Assembly: GCA_030430575.1 (NCBI GenBank)
Contig: JAUIKF010000016.1
Location: forward strand, 62,001-126,000
DNA from: Bacteroidia bacterium
Lineage (GTDB): Bacteria > Bacteroidota > Bacteroidia > J057
DNA length: 64,000 bases
Reading direction: 5' to 3'
Shown: in pieces, positions 52,445 to 60,716 of the stretch
Layout: every line of letters starts with the position of its first letter
Position numbering within the stretch: position 1 is the stretch's first letter
Translations under genes and position numbers: made by a program
The notes under the pieces: model-generated
What the model was told of the DNA's origin: nothing
Databases searched by the model: none
What the model saw: the letters and a program-made list of their open reading frames with translations, nothing else

Positions 52445-55400
52445 AACCCTCCAACTGCTTCATCGGAATCCGAATGACAAATTCGCTGCCCTCTCCTGGG
52501 GTACTGGTGGCAGTGATATCTCCTTTATGTTGCTGGATAATGCCATAGGAAATGGAAAGGCCGAGGCCTGTACCTGCGCCGACATCCTTGGTCGTAAAAA
52601 ATGGCTCAAAAATATGCTCTAGCACTTCCTCTTTCATGCCCGAACCCGTATCGCGAATGCTGATACGGAGCATCTCGCCTTCCTCTTCTTTGGTAGAGAT
52701 AAAGATTTCTCCTTTCTCTGGCATTGCATCTAGCGCGTTATTCAGGAGGTTCATAAAGACCTGGTTGAGCTTGCCGGGGAGGCATTCGATGCGTGGAATG
52801 GTCGCATAGTCTTTGTGGACCGTGATACGCCCCTTAAACTTATTATTGAGCAAGGTTAATGTACTGTCTATACCGTCATGGACATCGGCCATTTTGAAGT
52901 CTTGCTCGTCCAGGCGAGAGAAGTTTTTGAGTCCTAGGACGATCTCCTTGGTACGGTTGGCCCCATCTCGCATGCCTGTCAATAACATCTCTATTTCTTC
53001 AAAAAGAAAATCGGTGTCTATTTCCTCCCCAAATTCTTTTACCTCTTTTAGGCTCTCAGAAATATTGGTAGAAGTCTCTAACGCTTTCACCTTCATGAGA
53101 AGCTCTTTGATGTCTTCTATATCGCGGGTGAGCGGGCCAATATTTCCTGTGACGAAGTTAATGGGGTTATTGATCTCATGGGCGATTCCAGCGGTGAGCT
53201 GGCCAAGGGATGCCATCTTTTCGGATTGCACGAGTTGGGACTGGGTGGATTGCAGTTTGCCTAATGTAGCGCCCAACTGACGGTTTTTGCGATCGAGTTC
53301 TTTGGTACGTAGTCTTACCTTCTCATCCAAATGCTCATACAACCGCGCATTCTCAAAAGAAATGGCGATCTGGGAGGAAAGCAGGCGAAATATCTCTGTT
53401 CGATCTTGGGTAAAAGCGCCTATGGTCAGGTTATTTTCCAGGTAAATAAGCCCTGTAAGGTGGCCTTTATGGGCTATGGGATAACATAAGACGGATTTGG
53501 GCTTATGTTCGCGGATGTAGGCATCTTGCTGATAAGCTTCGTTTTCGGCAGCGTGCTGTAGGACAATGGCTTTTTGTGTCCGTGCCACGTAGTTCACGAT
53601 GGCAGGAGAGAGAAAGGAAGCTTCCTCCAAGGGGATGCGCTCGCGGACCTTAATCCCTGACTGAGCGTCTCCATGTGCCAGGACAGAGAGTTTGCCTTGT
53701 TGATTTTCGATAAATGCGCCTCTTTCGGCCCCCGCATTTTCCATCGCGATCTGCATCATTTTCTCCAACAAATTACTCAAAACCACCTCGCCTGACAGCG
53801 CGATAGATGCTTTGGTAATACTCTCTAAGTCAATGCCTTTCAGGCTTTCTGTGCTGGACGTCGAGCGAGTGCTCGATGAGGCACTTGAGCTGCCCTTGCG
53901 AACTGCCCGCCCGATGAAGTGTGGATACCGCTGTTCCAAAAAGGCTGTTTTGGCCGCTGCGCCCCAACTGCGATAGACTTTCCAAGCTTGCAATAAGTGG
54001 GTTTCAGCCAAAAAGCGATGCCCTTGCTCCCTGAAAAATTTCCCAGTCAACTCCCAGGCGAGGGCTTCTTCATTCATATATTCGTGTTCCTTGGCAAACC
54101 GAATGGCCTTTTCATATAACTCCCGAGCGATGATCTCCTCCCCTAGCACACGGTGCTTTTCGGCCTCCACCAAATAATACTTGTGCAGGTGATTGGTAGG
54201 CGCATACTCTGCCAGCATCGATAGCTCGTCGAGGCATTCTTCTACCCGTACCATGAGGACCTTCTGTGCGCGTGGTCGCGCCTCAGGATAGCGTGCCAGG
54301 CACAGGAGGGCATCATACATCCAGTGATGACTGCCTTTGATGAGTTCTGCTTTCTCCTGGATTTCAGATGCCTGGGTGGCATACTGTTGCCCTTCCTCAT
54401 AGGCTTCAAACAAGTAGGCCAGGATCATCTTATTCAGGTAAAGATTGTATAATCCTGGGTGATCATGCATGAGCTGATGATGCTCCACCATATCTTCTTC
54501 GGTATAGGCCTTTCCCTGCAGCAAATAAGGTTTAGGACAAGGGTGAAGAAGGTTTTGAATGACTTGAAGGGCCAAATTCAAATAATTGAGGCCAATATGG
54601 CGTCCTCTCTGAGCTACATCACGGATATACTGGAGCAGTTTTGCTTCTAGGCCGCTGAGTTCTGTACCTGACAGGTAAGCGTAGTATACATATTGAATGA
54701 TGCAAAAAGTAGCATTGCTGAGGTCTCCAGCGTTTAATCCACTTTCAAATCCTTCCAACAGGGGAGGTAGGCAATCTCTCAGATGAAGTTGAAATGGGGC
54801 AAGGGAGGAATAAAAAGAATAGTAGGTCCGTGCTTTGAGGGATTCGGACTGAAACCTTTCCAGCAATGCCAGCCCCATCTCAGCGTAAGCATATCCTTTG
54901 TCTATTCGCCCAAAGCGGGTCGCAAGCATGACCCCGTATCCGATAAATGCTGCTGCAGAGTTTGGCGACAAACCACTTTCAATCGAAATGGCTACTTGCT
55001 TAAAAGCCAATAGGGGGGGGAGGTAGGATTGGGTGATATGTACAGGCGGTTCGATGACAGAGATCACCCGCATCGCTGCCAGCTTCAGCGGATCAGTCAT
55101 TTCTGGCAGGCGCATGATGTCTTCCTTGCTGAGACCTCGTAATTGCCAGCGGCTTTTGAGGTAGGCCAGGCGTGTATCGATTTCTCGTGGATTGGAAGGA
55201 AAGGAAATGCCTAATAACTTTAAAAAAGCTAAGCCTTCTGCCACGGCCTCAGCCAGTTTATTTTGGGCCAAAAGCGCCTGGGTGCGCAATTCATAAGCCT
55301 TCACCTTGTCCACGAGGTTGACAGACTGGCTGATCAAGCGTTGGCTGAGTTCCATGAGCAGGCTATAATTGCCTTCCAGGAAAGCTGCTTCCATCGCCTC

Positions 55401-57752
55401 ACTTGCCAGCCCATGGTTGAGGCTGTAATTGTTTTCCCAGCCAAAGGCGGCAAGCAAGTCTAGACCTTGCTGGAGGTAGCTAAGGGCTGTTTTATAGGCG
55501 GCAGCCGAGTTAGCCTTTTGCCCAGCGATGTGATGTAGACGAGCGAGTTTCCTTTTCTCTTCACGTCCTTCCACCAAATCGATCCCCCGGTTCCATTGAC
55601 CTACGATATCAAAAATATGATCCCGGAGGGCCTCCTCATTCTTTTGCTTCTCTAATTTTTCCAGGACCAACCGACCGATCTTCAAGTGTAGAGCTGGGGT
55701 GATATTTTCGGAGATAAGGGAATAAACAGCTTGACGAATGCGGTCATGGGTAAAACTGAATGAGGGTTCCCCAGCAGTATTTACGTCAGTCAAGTCAGCT
55801 ACCAATCCCTCATCGATGGCCCGTGTCAAGGCCGCATTCAGCTCCTGATCCGATACTTCATGAATGGCTTGTAAAGTGCTGAAAGCAAACTGATTGCCAA
55901 TACAAGCCGCTTTTTTGAGGGTTTCCTGGGTGGCAGCAGGCAGGCGTTGGATCTTGCCAGCCATGAGTTCTACCACATTGTCCGAGATGTTGAGTTGCTG
56001 AATCGCATTGTGATCCCATATCCAGCGGCGGTCCTTTTGGGAAAAAGTGAGGAGTTCTTTTTCATACAGCGACATGAGCATCTGCCGCACAAAAAAAGGA
56101 TTTCCCTGCGTTTTGGTATAGACCAATTCTGCCAATAGTTGACAATCAGCTTTCCCGCATCGCAGCGTAGCACTGATCAGCTCGGTGACGGCATCTTGTG
56201 AGAGATTGCTTATTTCCAGTTGTTCTACCAAGGCGCCTTTGTCAAGCAGGCGGTCATAGGCTTTCAGCAGGGGATGATCAGCTGCGATTTCATTGTCTCG
56301 CAAGGCCGTGATAATCCAGAAATACTGATTGTCGGGGTGGGTGAGGAGCAGTTCGATGAGATCGATAGAGTCTCCGTCAGCCCACTGACAGTCGTCGAGG
56401 AAAAAGACCAATGGATGCTGGGCATCCGAAAGGGCCTTGATGAAATTCAAGAAAGTATAGCGAAGGCGGTTTTGCGCTTCGGTAGCCCCTACTTCTGGCA
56501 CATCGGGCTGCTGCCCGATGATGAGTTGAAGCTCTGGGACGACATCTATAAGTAGTTTCCCATTTTCTCCTACAGCATCGAGAATCTTTTTTTTCCAGGC
56601 TTCTAGTCGATTACTGCTTTCGGTGAGGAGTTGGCGTACCAATTGCCCAAAAGCGCGGTTGGTACCTTGATAAGGCACGCTGCTTTGGAGTTGGTCAAAA
56701 TGCCCCATAGCAAAATAGCCGCCCTTGCGACCTACGCGGTTGCGAAATGCATTGACCAAGGCAGATTTCCCGATGCCCGCATAGCCTTTGATCATCACCA
56801 ATTCTACTGTGCCCAAGGTCACTCGATCAAAAGACTTGATCAGGTGCTTAAATTCTTTCCGCCTTCCATAAAGGGCCTCTGGAAATTCAAGTTTCCCCGT
56901 AAGGTCCTTTGTCCCCAATTCAAAGTCATGGATTTCTCCTTCACTCTCCAATAATTTCTGACAATGCTGCAAATCTGCCAAGAGGCCGCTTGCCGACTGA
57001 TAGCGCGCATCAGGGTTCTTAGCGAGCAATCGCAGGATCAATTCAGAAAGGACATGAGGAATGTCTCCTTGGATAGCTTCTGGCGGCGTAGGAGGCGTCG
57101 CCAGATGGGCATGCACTAGCTCTGCAGGGTCTTTCCCCTCGAAAGGCAACCGCCTGGTAAAAAGCTCATACAGGCTCACGCCAAAAGAATACAGATCGGA
57201 ACGAGTATCTACTGCTTGATTGACACGGCCAGTCTGTTCTGGAGAAATATAGGCCATCGTGCCTTCCAGGGAGGATGGACGGGTATTTTCATCTCCTTTT
57301 GTTTCTTGCTTTACTGCAAAAGCAAAGTCGATAATCTTCACTGTCGGCCCTTGAGGTTTGGGGACAATGAGGATATTGTTGCTGGTAAAGTCACGGTGAA
57401 TGATGCCTTGGCCATGAATCGCTTCCAAAGCTTTGGCTACTTCTACAGCTACAGCGAGTCGATCTGCAAAGGGTTTTTCTTCTTTGACAAAAGCTTGCTT
57501 AAGGGATGCACCTGGCACGTGTTCCAAAAAGATGGCGGGGCGATCTTCGAACCTTCCCATTCGATAGGCTTTCCGCACGCATTCCAGCGCCAACTGGTGC
57601 GTAAGCGCATATTCATTCTGCAAATAAGCCAACTGATGCGGAGCGGGATCTACCTCTTTGAGCATCTTGATGACTACAGGCTGGCCTTCATCTTGTGTGT
57701 CGAGATAGAGATTCGACTTGGTGCCGTCATATATGAGTGTGAGACCTTCCAT
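52443..57752 (-). CDS. Giant trifunctional serine/threonine kinase - AAA ATPase - GAF - sensor histidine kinase
   Basis: This is a 1769-residue cytoplasmic signalling protein. Residues 1-270 are a Ser/Thr kinase: Lys29, His119-Arg-Asp121, Asn126, Asp142 in IIDFAFA (DFG variant) and GTMAYISPEQTGR. Residues about 290-620 are an AAA/predictor-like ATPase with Walker A GYAGIGKSALV and Walker B LVFFLDDCQWAD. A long helical TPR-like region follows. A GAF domain lies at about 1330-1470 (ENAGAERGAFIENQQGKLSV). A coiled coil leads to the histidine kinase, with phosphoacceptor His1525 in GIAHEINNPINFV and HATPase boxes NLLNNALDAMP, DTGSGM and GTGLGLSISYGI. No receiver or transmembrane segment is visible, and no cognate response regulator is nearby. 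Confidence 0.93.
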   Translation of the reverse strand: MEGLTLIYDGTKSNLYLDTQDEGQPVVIKMLKEVDPAPHQLAYLQNEYALTHQLALECVRKAYRMGRFEDRPAIFLEHVPGASLKQAFVKEEKPFADRLAVAVEVAKALEAIHGQGIIHRDFTSNNILIVPKPQGPTVKIIDFAFAVKQETKGDENTRPSSLEGTMAYISPEQTGRVNQAVDTRSDLYSFGVSLYELFTRRLPFEGKDPAELVHAHLATPPTPPEAIQGDIPHVLSELILRLLAKNPDARYQSASGLLADLQHCQKLLESEGEIHDFELGTKDLTGKLEFPEALYGRRKEFKHLIKSFDRVTLGTVELVMIKGYAGIGKSALVNAFRNRVGRKGGYFAMGHFDQLQSSVPYQGTNRAFGQLVRQLLTESSNRLEAWKKKILDAVGENGKLLIDVVPELQLIIGQQPDVPEVGATEAQNRLRYTFLNFIKALSDAQHPLVFFLDDCQWADGDSIDLIELLLTHPDNQYFWIITALRDNEIAADHPLLKAYDRLLDKGALVEQLEISNLSQDAVTELISATLRCGKADCQLLAELVYTKTQGNPFFVRQMLMSLYEKELLTFSQKDRRWIWDHNAIQQLNISDNVVELMAGKIQRLPAATQETLKKAACIGNQFAFSTLQAIHEVSDQELNAALTRAIDEGLVADLTDVNTAGEPSFSFTHDRIRQAVYSLISENITPALHLKIGRLVLEKLEKQKNEEALRDHIFDIVGQWNRGIDLVEGREEKRKLARLHHIAGQKANSAAAYKTALSYLQQGLDLLAAFGWENNYSLNHGLASEAMEAAFLEGNYSLLMELSQRLISQSVNLVDKVKAYELRTQALLAQNKLAEAVAEGLAFLKLLGISFPSNPREIDTRLAYLKSRWQLRGLSKEDIMRLPEMTDPLKLAAMRVISVIEPPVHITQSYLPPLLAFKQVAISIESGLSPNSAAAFIGYGVMLATRFGRIDKGYAYAEMGLALLERFQSESLKARTYYSFYSSLAPFQLHLRDCLPPLLEGFESGLNAGDLSNATFCIIQYVYYAYLSGTELSGLEAKLLQYIRDVAQRGRHIGLNYLNLALQVIQNLLHPCPKPYLLQGKAYTEEDMVEHHQLMHDHPGLYNLYLNKMILAYLFEAYEEGQQYATQASEIQEKAELIKGSHHWMYDALLCLARYPEARPRAQKVLMVRVEECLDELSMLAEYAPTNHLHKYYLVEAEKHRVLGEEIIARELYEKAIRFAKEHEYMNEEALAWELTGKFFREQGHRFLAETHLLQAWKVYRSWGAAAKTAFLEQRYPHFIGRAVRKGSSSASSSTRSTSSTESLKGIDLESITKASIALSGEVVLSNLLEKMMQIAMENAGAERGAFIENQQGKLSVLAHGDAQSGIKVRERIPLEEASFLSPAIVNYVARTQKAIVLQHAAENEAYQQDAYIREHKPKSVLCYPIAHKGHLTGLIYLENNLTIGAFTQDRTEIFRLLSSQIAISFENARLYEHLDEKVRLRTKELDRKNRQLGATLGKLQSTQSQLVQSEKMASLGQLTAGIAHEINNPINFVTGNIGPLTRDIEDIKELLMKVKALETSTNISESLKEVKEFGEEIDTDFLFEEIEMLLTGMRDGANRTKEIVLGLKNFSRLDEQDFKMADVHDGIDSTLTLLNNKFKGRITVHKDYATIPRIECLPGKLNQVFMNLLNNALDAMPEKGEIFISTKEEEGEMLRISIRDTGSGMKEEVLEHIFEPFFTTKDVGAGTGLGLSISYGIIQQHKGDITATSTPGEGSEFVIRIPMKQLEG

Positions 57753-57865
57753 GTGTAGCTATACCACTGTCAAGCAATCGAAGTTAGTGAAAAATTAGGT
57801 ACCACACCTAACGTGTGGGGAAAGGCCCCTGAGATGAAGGGAATGGCAGGAAAGAGATTGGAGAA

Positions 57866-57958
57866 TACTGATTGCAGAACAAGGATTTATGAAGGATTGT
57901 CAGCTAATAACCTCTTTGCCTTCCTCAATCTTAATTCCTTGTTCGATATTCATCAATC
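57866..57958. repeat. Hairpin spacer, GAATATCGAACAAGG family (copy B4), enters the DUF3052 gene end
   Basis: AATACTGATTGCAGAACAAG then GATTTATGAAGGATTG (57867-57900) faces CAATCTTAATTCCTTGTTCG then ATATTCATCAATCCC (57927-57961). On the minus strand the right arm encodes the last residues IDEYRTRN and stop of the DUF3052 protein. Confidence 0.8.
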
Positions 57959-58362
57959 CCTCGGTCTTTTACCCTGAATACAAATTTCAGCCCTGACCAA
58001 TCCTCGTCAACGGCGCATACTTTGACATCTACCAAGCCTATATTGAGTCCATGTTCGCGGATCAATTCTCGGTTGAGGTCGGTTTCAATCTTGGAAGCCT
58101 TTTTGGGCCAGGAAAGCCACAACATGCCCGCAGGCTTTAGGCGAGCTTTTAGTGTGGGGAGCAGTTCCAATAGGACCTGCTCTTCCTTGCAAAAAAGATG
58201 GATAAAATCCACTTTAGATGCATCGGCTTTCGCCACCTTCACGCCCTCGGGCAATGGTCCCAATAAGTCAAAATAGGCCTCTATTGGCTCAATCACGAGC
58301 ATTTCATAGCCGGCCTTGATGCCGAGCTTGCGTTGCAAGGGGGTGGATGAATAACCTGCCAT
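57931..58362 (-). CDS. DUF3052-family protein
   Basis: This is a 143-residue protein from ATG 58362 (MAGYSSTPLQRKLGIKAGYE), the usual start of this family. The longer frame to 58464 only translates element C5 (RSRSEGESS). The signature LWLSWPKKASKIETDLNREL with GLVDVKVCAVDEDWSGLKFV is characteristic. The family is small, cytoplasmic and of unknown function. The C-terminal tail IDEYRTRN after VFRVKDRG is encoded by repeat B4, so the native end was probably at or before KDRG. Confidence 0.9.
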   Translation of the reverse strand: MAGYSSTPLQRKLGIKAGYEMLVIEPIEAYFDLLGPLPEGVKVAKADASKVDFIHLFCKEEQVLLELLPTLKARLKPAGMLWLSWPKKASKIETDLNRELIREHGLNIGLVDVKVCAVDEDWSGLKFVFRVKDRGIDEYRTRN

Positions 58363-58374
58363 AATGGGGGAATA

Positions 58375-58615
58375 AGACCGCTCGGGCTTCGAAGACTCGC
58401 CCTCGCTGCGAGACCGGTCGCCCTTCGGGCTCCCTGCGAGATCGTTCGTCGCGGAGCTCCTCACTGCGAGATCGCTCGGTTCGAAGACTCACCTCGCTAC
58501 GAGACAAGAGAAGATTTTTGCCTTTAATCTCGCAGCGAGTCTTCGAGCGGTCTCGCAGTGAGTGCCGAAGGCGCAAACGATCTCGCTTCTCGCAGCGAGC
58601 GAAGCGAGCGGTCTC
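58375..58615. repeat. Modular hairpin element, GAGACCGCTCG family (copy C5)
   Basis: It begins AAGACCGCTCGGGCTTCGAA 13 nt upstream of the DUF3052 start. It ends GAGCGGTCTC at 58606-58615, immediately next to the phasin-like stop (TAA then GAGACCGC on the minus strand). The centre is GAGACAAGAGAAGATTTTTG then CCTTTAATCTCGC. Confidence 0.9.
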
Positions 58616-58960
58616 TTAATCTTTCTTAATTGTTGTTCGCTTAGCGGGAGTTTTGGGTTTGGGAAGGGCAGCGACCTTCGCTTCCAACTCAGCAACACGC
58701 TGCTCAAGGGCTTCGTAGTCACTTTGAGAGGGGATATTCAGTCGCTCGATGACACTTTCTGTGACAGACTGCAAGCGCTCTTCGAAGTCTTCCCGCTTGG
58801 CCTGCGCCGTGTCCAACAGATCATTCAAGATCTTTTTCCCTTCAGATTTTGAGAGCTTGCCGTCATGGACGAGGTCATCCACAGCGGTTTGTAGTTTTTC
58901 GGCTGTGAAGGCGACTAGGCCTACACCAGTGTAGAGGAATTTTTTGAATAGGTCTTCCAT
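58616..58960 (-). CDS. Phasin-like (polyhydroxyalkanoate granule-associated) small helical protein
   Basis: This is a 114-residue all-helical protein. The N-terminal MEDLFKKFLYTGVGLVAFTA is amphipathic, followed by VDDLVHDGKLSKSEGKKILN, coiled-coil heptads (DYEALEQRVAELEAKVAAL) and a basic Pro/Lys tail (PKPKTPAKRTTIKKD). This is the layout of PhaF/PhaI-type phasins, which coat polyester granules and can bind DNA through the basic tail. No pha synthase genes are nearby, so a general coiled-coil role is also possible. Confidence 0.8.
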   Translation of the reverse strand: MEDLFKKFLYTGVGLVAFTAEKLQTAVDDLVHDGKLSKSEGKKILNDLLDTAQAKREDFEERLQSVTESVIERLNIPSQSDYEALEQRVAELEAKVAALPKPKTPAKRTTIKKD

Positions 58961-58965
58961 AGATG

Positions 58966-59115
58966 AGCGTTCAAAGGTTTAGGGTTCAGTCAGAGGTTTA
59001 GGGTTCAGAGTTTAGGGTCGGAGTTTGGGGTTTAAGTACTTTTGAGTAAGCAATGATAATTAATGGGGTTTATTCAAAATTCAACCCTTCGATAAACTCA
59101 GGGCAAGCATTCCTT
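58966..59115. repeat. Single-arm TTTAGGGTTCAG repeat spacer
   Basis: GGTTTAGGGTTCAGTCAGAG then GTTTAGGGTTCAGAGTTTAG (58978-59017) is a short tandem word. A weak complement (ATTCAACCCTTCGATAAACT) is at 59080. The remaining bases to 59256 are AT-rich and form the leader of the ion-channel gene. Confidence 0.5.
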
Positions 59116-59256
59116 CATTCAAAATTACTCCCAAGGGTAAAGGTAATCAGTTATCATGAAACCTAAGAAGGGAAACAGATGTTTTTCAGGAAGATGATTT
59201 TAACTAAAATTAGCCCCATATTAGGGGAAATTATGCAAGCAAGATAAATAAATGGC

Positions 59257-60090
59257 ATGTCAAAGAATAGAGTACCAAAAAATCCGCTAAAGGCTAAGAT
59301 TCACGAAATAATATTTGAAGCGGAGACGCCGATTGGAAAAATATTTGATGTCAGCTTGCTCATAGCGATTCTACTGAGTGTATTGATTGTGATGCTAGAA
59401 AGCGTAGTGCCTATCAATCGCAAGTATGGGGAGTTGCTGGTCATATTGGATTGGGTAATCACCGTGCTATTCACGATAGAATATGTGCTGAGGATCTATG
59501 CCGTTCGCAAACCCTGGCGATATATTTTTAGCTTTTATGGCTTGGTGGACTTTCTGTCAATCATTCCTACATATCTCAGTGTATTTGTGCCAGGCTCTCA
59601 CTACCTGACGACGATTCGTATGCTGCGCCTGTTGCGGATATTCAGGGTGCTGAAACTCACAAAATACCTGGTAGAATCCCAGACCTTGGTCATTGCCATA
59701 GGGCGGAGCCGCAGAAAAATCACTGTTTTCTTAGGGGCTGTGCTAATCATTATTTTCATTGTGGGTTCAATGATGTACTTTATTGAGGGCATCATAGCAG
59801 GCAATGAGCGATTTAGCAATATCCCTGAAGCGATGTATTGGGCGATTGTGACAGTCACTACAGTGGGGTATGGAGACATTACTCCTATCACCCCACTTGG
59901 GAAATTCTTTTCGGCCATGCTCATGATCCTCGCCTATGGCGTCCTAGCTGTGCCTACGGGCATCGTATCTGCCGAGCTGGTCCAAACTCAGCGGGAAGAG
60001 TTGCACCCCACGCTGGCTTGTGAAGGGTGTGGCCGAGAAGGCCATGCCGATGATGCAGAATACTGTAAATATTGTGGCGAAGAACTGTAA
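59257..60090 (+). CDS. Voltage-gated-type potassium channel with C-terminal zinc ribbon
   Basis: This is a 277-residue six-transmembrane cation channel. The S4 segment carries regularly spaced arginines (TIRMLRLLRIFRVLKLTKYL). The pore loop has the K+ selectivity filter Thr202-Val-Gly-Tyr-Gly-Asp207. The pore helix begins PEAMYWAIVTVT. After S6 a short cytoplasmic tail carries a zinc-ribbon-like set Cys255, Cys258, Cys270 and Cys273 (CEGCGREG ... CKYCGEEL). It conducts K+ across the inner membrane. The zinc ribbon may regulate tetramer gating or assembly. ATG 59257 is chosen because the upstream ATG 59252 is out of frame. A terminator follows. Confidence 0.92.
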   Translation: MSKNRVPKNPLKAKIHEIIFEAETPIGKIFDVSLLIAILLSVLIVMLESVVPINRKYGELLVILDWVITVLFTIEYVLRIYAVRKPWRYIFSFYGLVDFLSIIPTYLSVFVPGSHYLTTIRMLRLLRIFRVLKLTKYLVESQTLVIAIGRSRRKITVFLGAVLIIIFIVGSMMYFIEGIIAGNERFSNIPEAMYWAIVTVTTVGYGDITPITPLGKFFSAMLMILAYGVLAVPTGIVSAELVQTQREELHPTLACEGCGREGHADDAEYCKYCGEEL

Positions 60091-60195
60091 TATCCCCTGT
60101 ACACATCTTTGTACAATGGTGTATACACCCATTGGAACTCAGGGGGGAGTTGGCGTGAATTTCGTGAGATAGAAAAAAAAGGAAAAATTTTTTTG

Positions 60196-60238
60196 CCCTC
60201 AAAAATGGTATTTAACGCTATTTTTGAGGGTTTTTTAT
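60196..60238 (+). terminator. Intrinsic terminator after the ion channel
   Basis: CCCTCAAAAAT (60196-60206) pairs perfectly with ATTTTTGAGGG (60220-60230), followed by six T residues. Confidence 0.92.
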
Positions 60239-60409
60239 TTTGGAAATAGATCGGGTGAAGCCAAGATTCGAATTGTGGAATGAATATTGCAAGAAACTAT
60301 TGTGAATGCGTATTTATACGAAGTACTTTGAAATTGTGATTTGATTTTGGTTCCCAATTTGATGTTTCATCAAATGACTTAGGATACACTTTAACAGCCT
60401 CATTATGGA

Positions 60410-60630
60410 TACCTGTTAACCCTAACCCCTAGCAGTTAACCTAATCCCTGGCACCCATAACCCCTGGCACTTTTTAGTCAACTGTAACCCCTAGCACAGT
60501 TTGCTATTCCTAACCCCTGGCACTTTTAGTCAACTGTAACCCCTAGCGCAGTTTGCTACCCTTAACCCCTGGCACTTTTAGTCAACTGTAACCCCTAGCG
60601 CAGTTTGCTACCCTTAACCCCTAGTTAGTT
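60410..60630. repeat. Tandem repeat, about 52-53 bp period
   Basis: The unit TAACCCCTGGCACTTTTAGT with CAACTGTAACCCCTAGCGCA and GTTTGCTACCCT begins at 60458, 60511 and 60563, with degraded partial units before and after. Unit length is 53 then 52. Within a unit AGTCAACTG and CAGTTTGCT are near-complements, so each copy may fold. The region 60240-60410 before it shows nothing further. Confidence 0.88.
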
Positions 60631-60674
60631 GAAGTAGACTTCCTAAAAAAACAACCATGAAAATTACAATTTAG

Positions 60675-60716
60675 CCTGACTCCCATATGCGATTGCATCA
60701 AGAGTCAGGTTTTTTA
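60675..60716 (+). terminator. Intrinsic terminator-like stem-loop
   Basis: CCTGACTC (60675-60682) pairs with GAGTCAGG (60702-60709), followed by TTTTTT. It directly follows a five-codon ORF (ATG AAA ATT ACA ATT TAG, 60657-60674) and overlaps the end region of the next minus-strand gene. Confidence 0.75.

Noticed and set aside
52289-52477. ORFs rich in RSRSEG and LRDRS around the GAGACCGCTCG elements
   Set aside because: The elements lack stops in several frames and produce the same peptide words at every copy on both strands; they are repeat translations, not proteins.
58363-58464. N-terminal extension of the DUF3052 protein
   Set aside because: It translates element C5; the conserved family start MAGYSSTP is at 58362.
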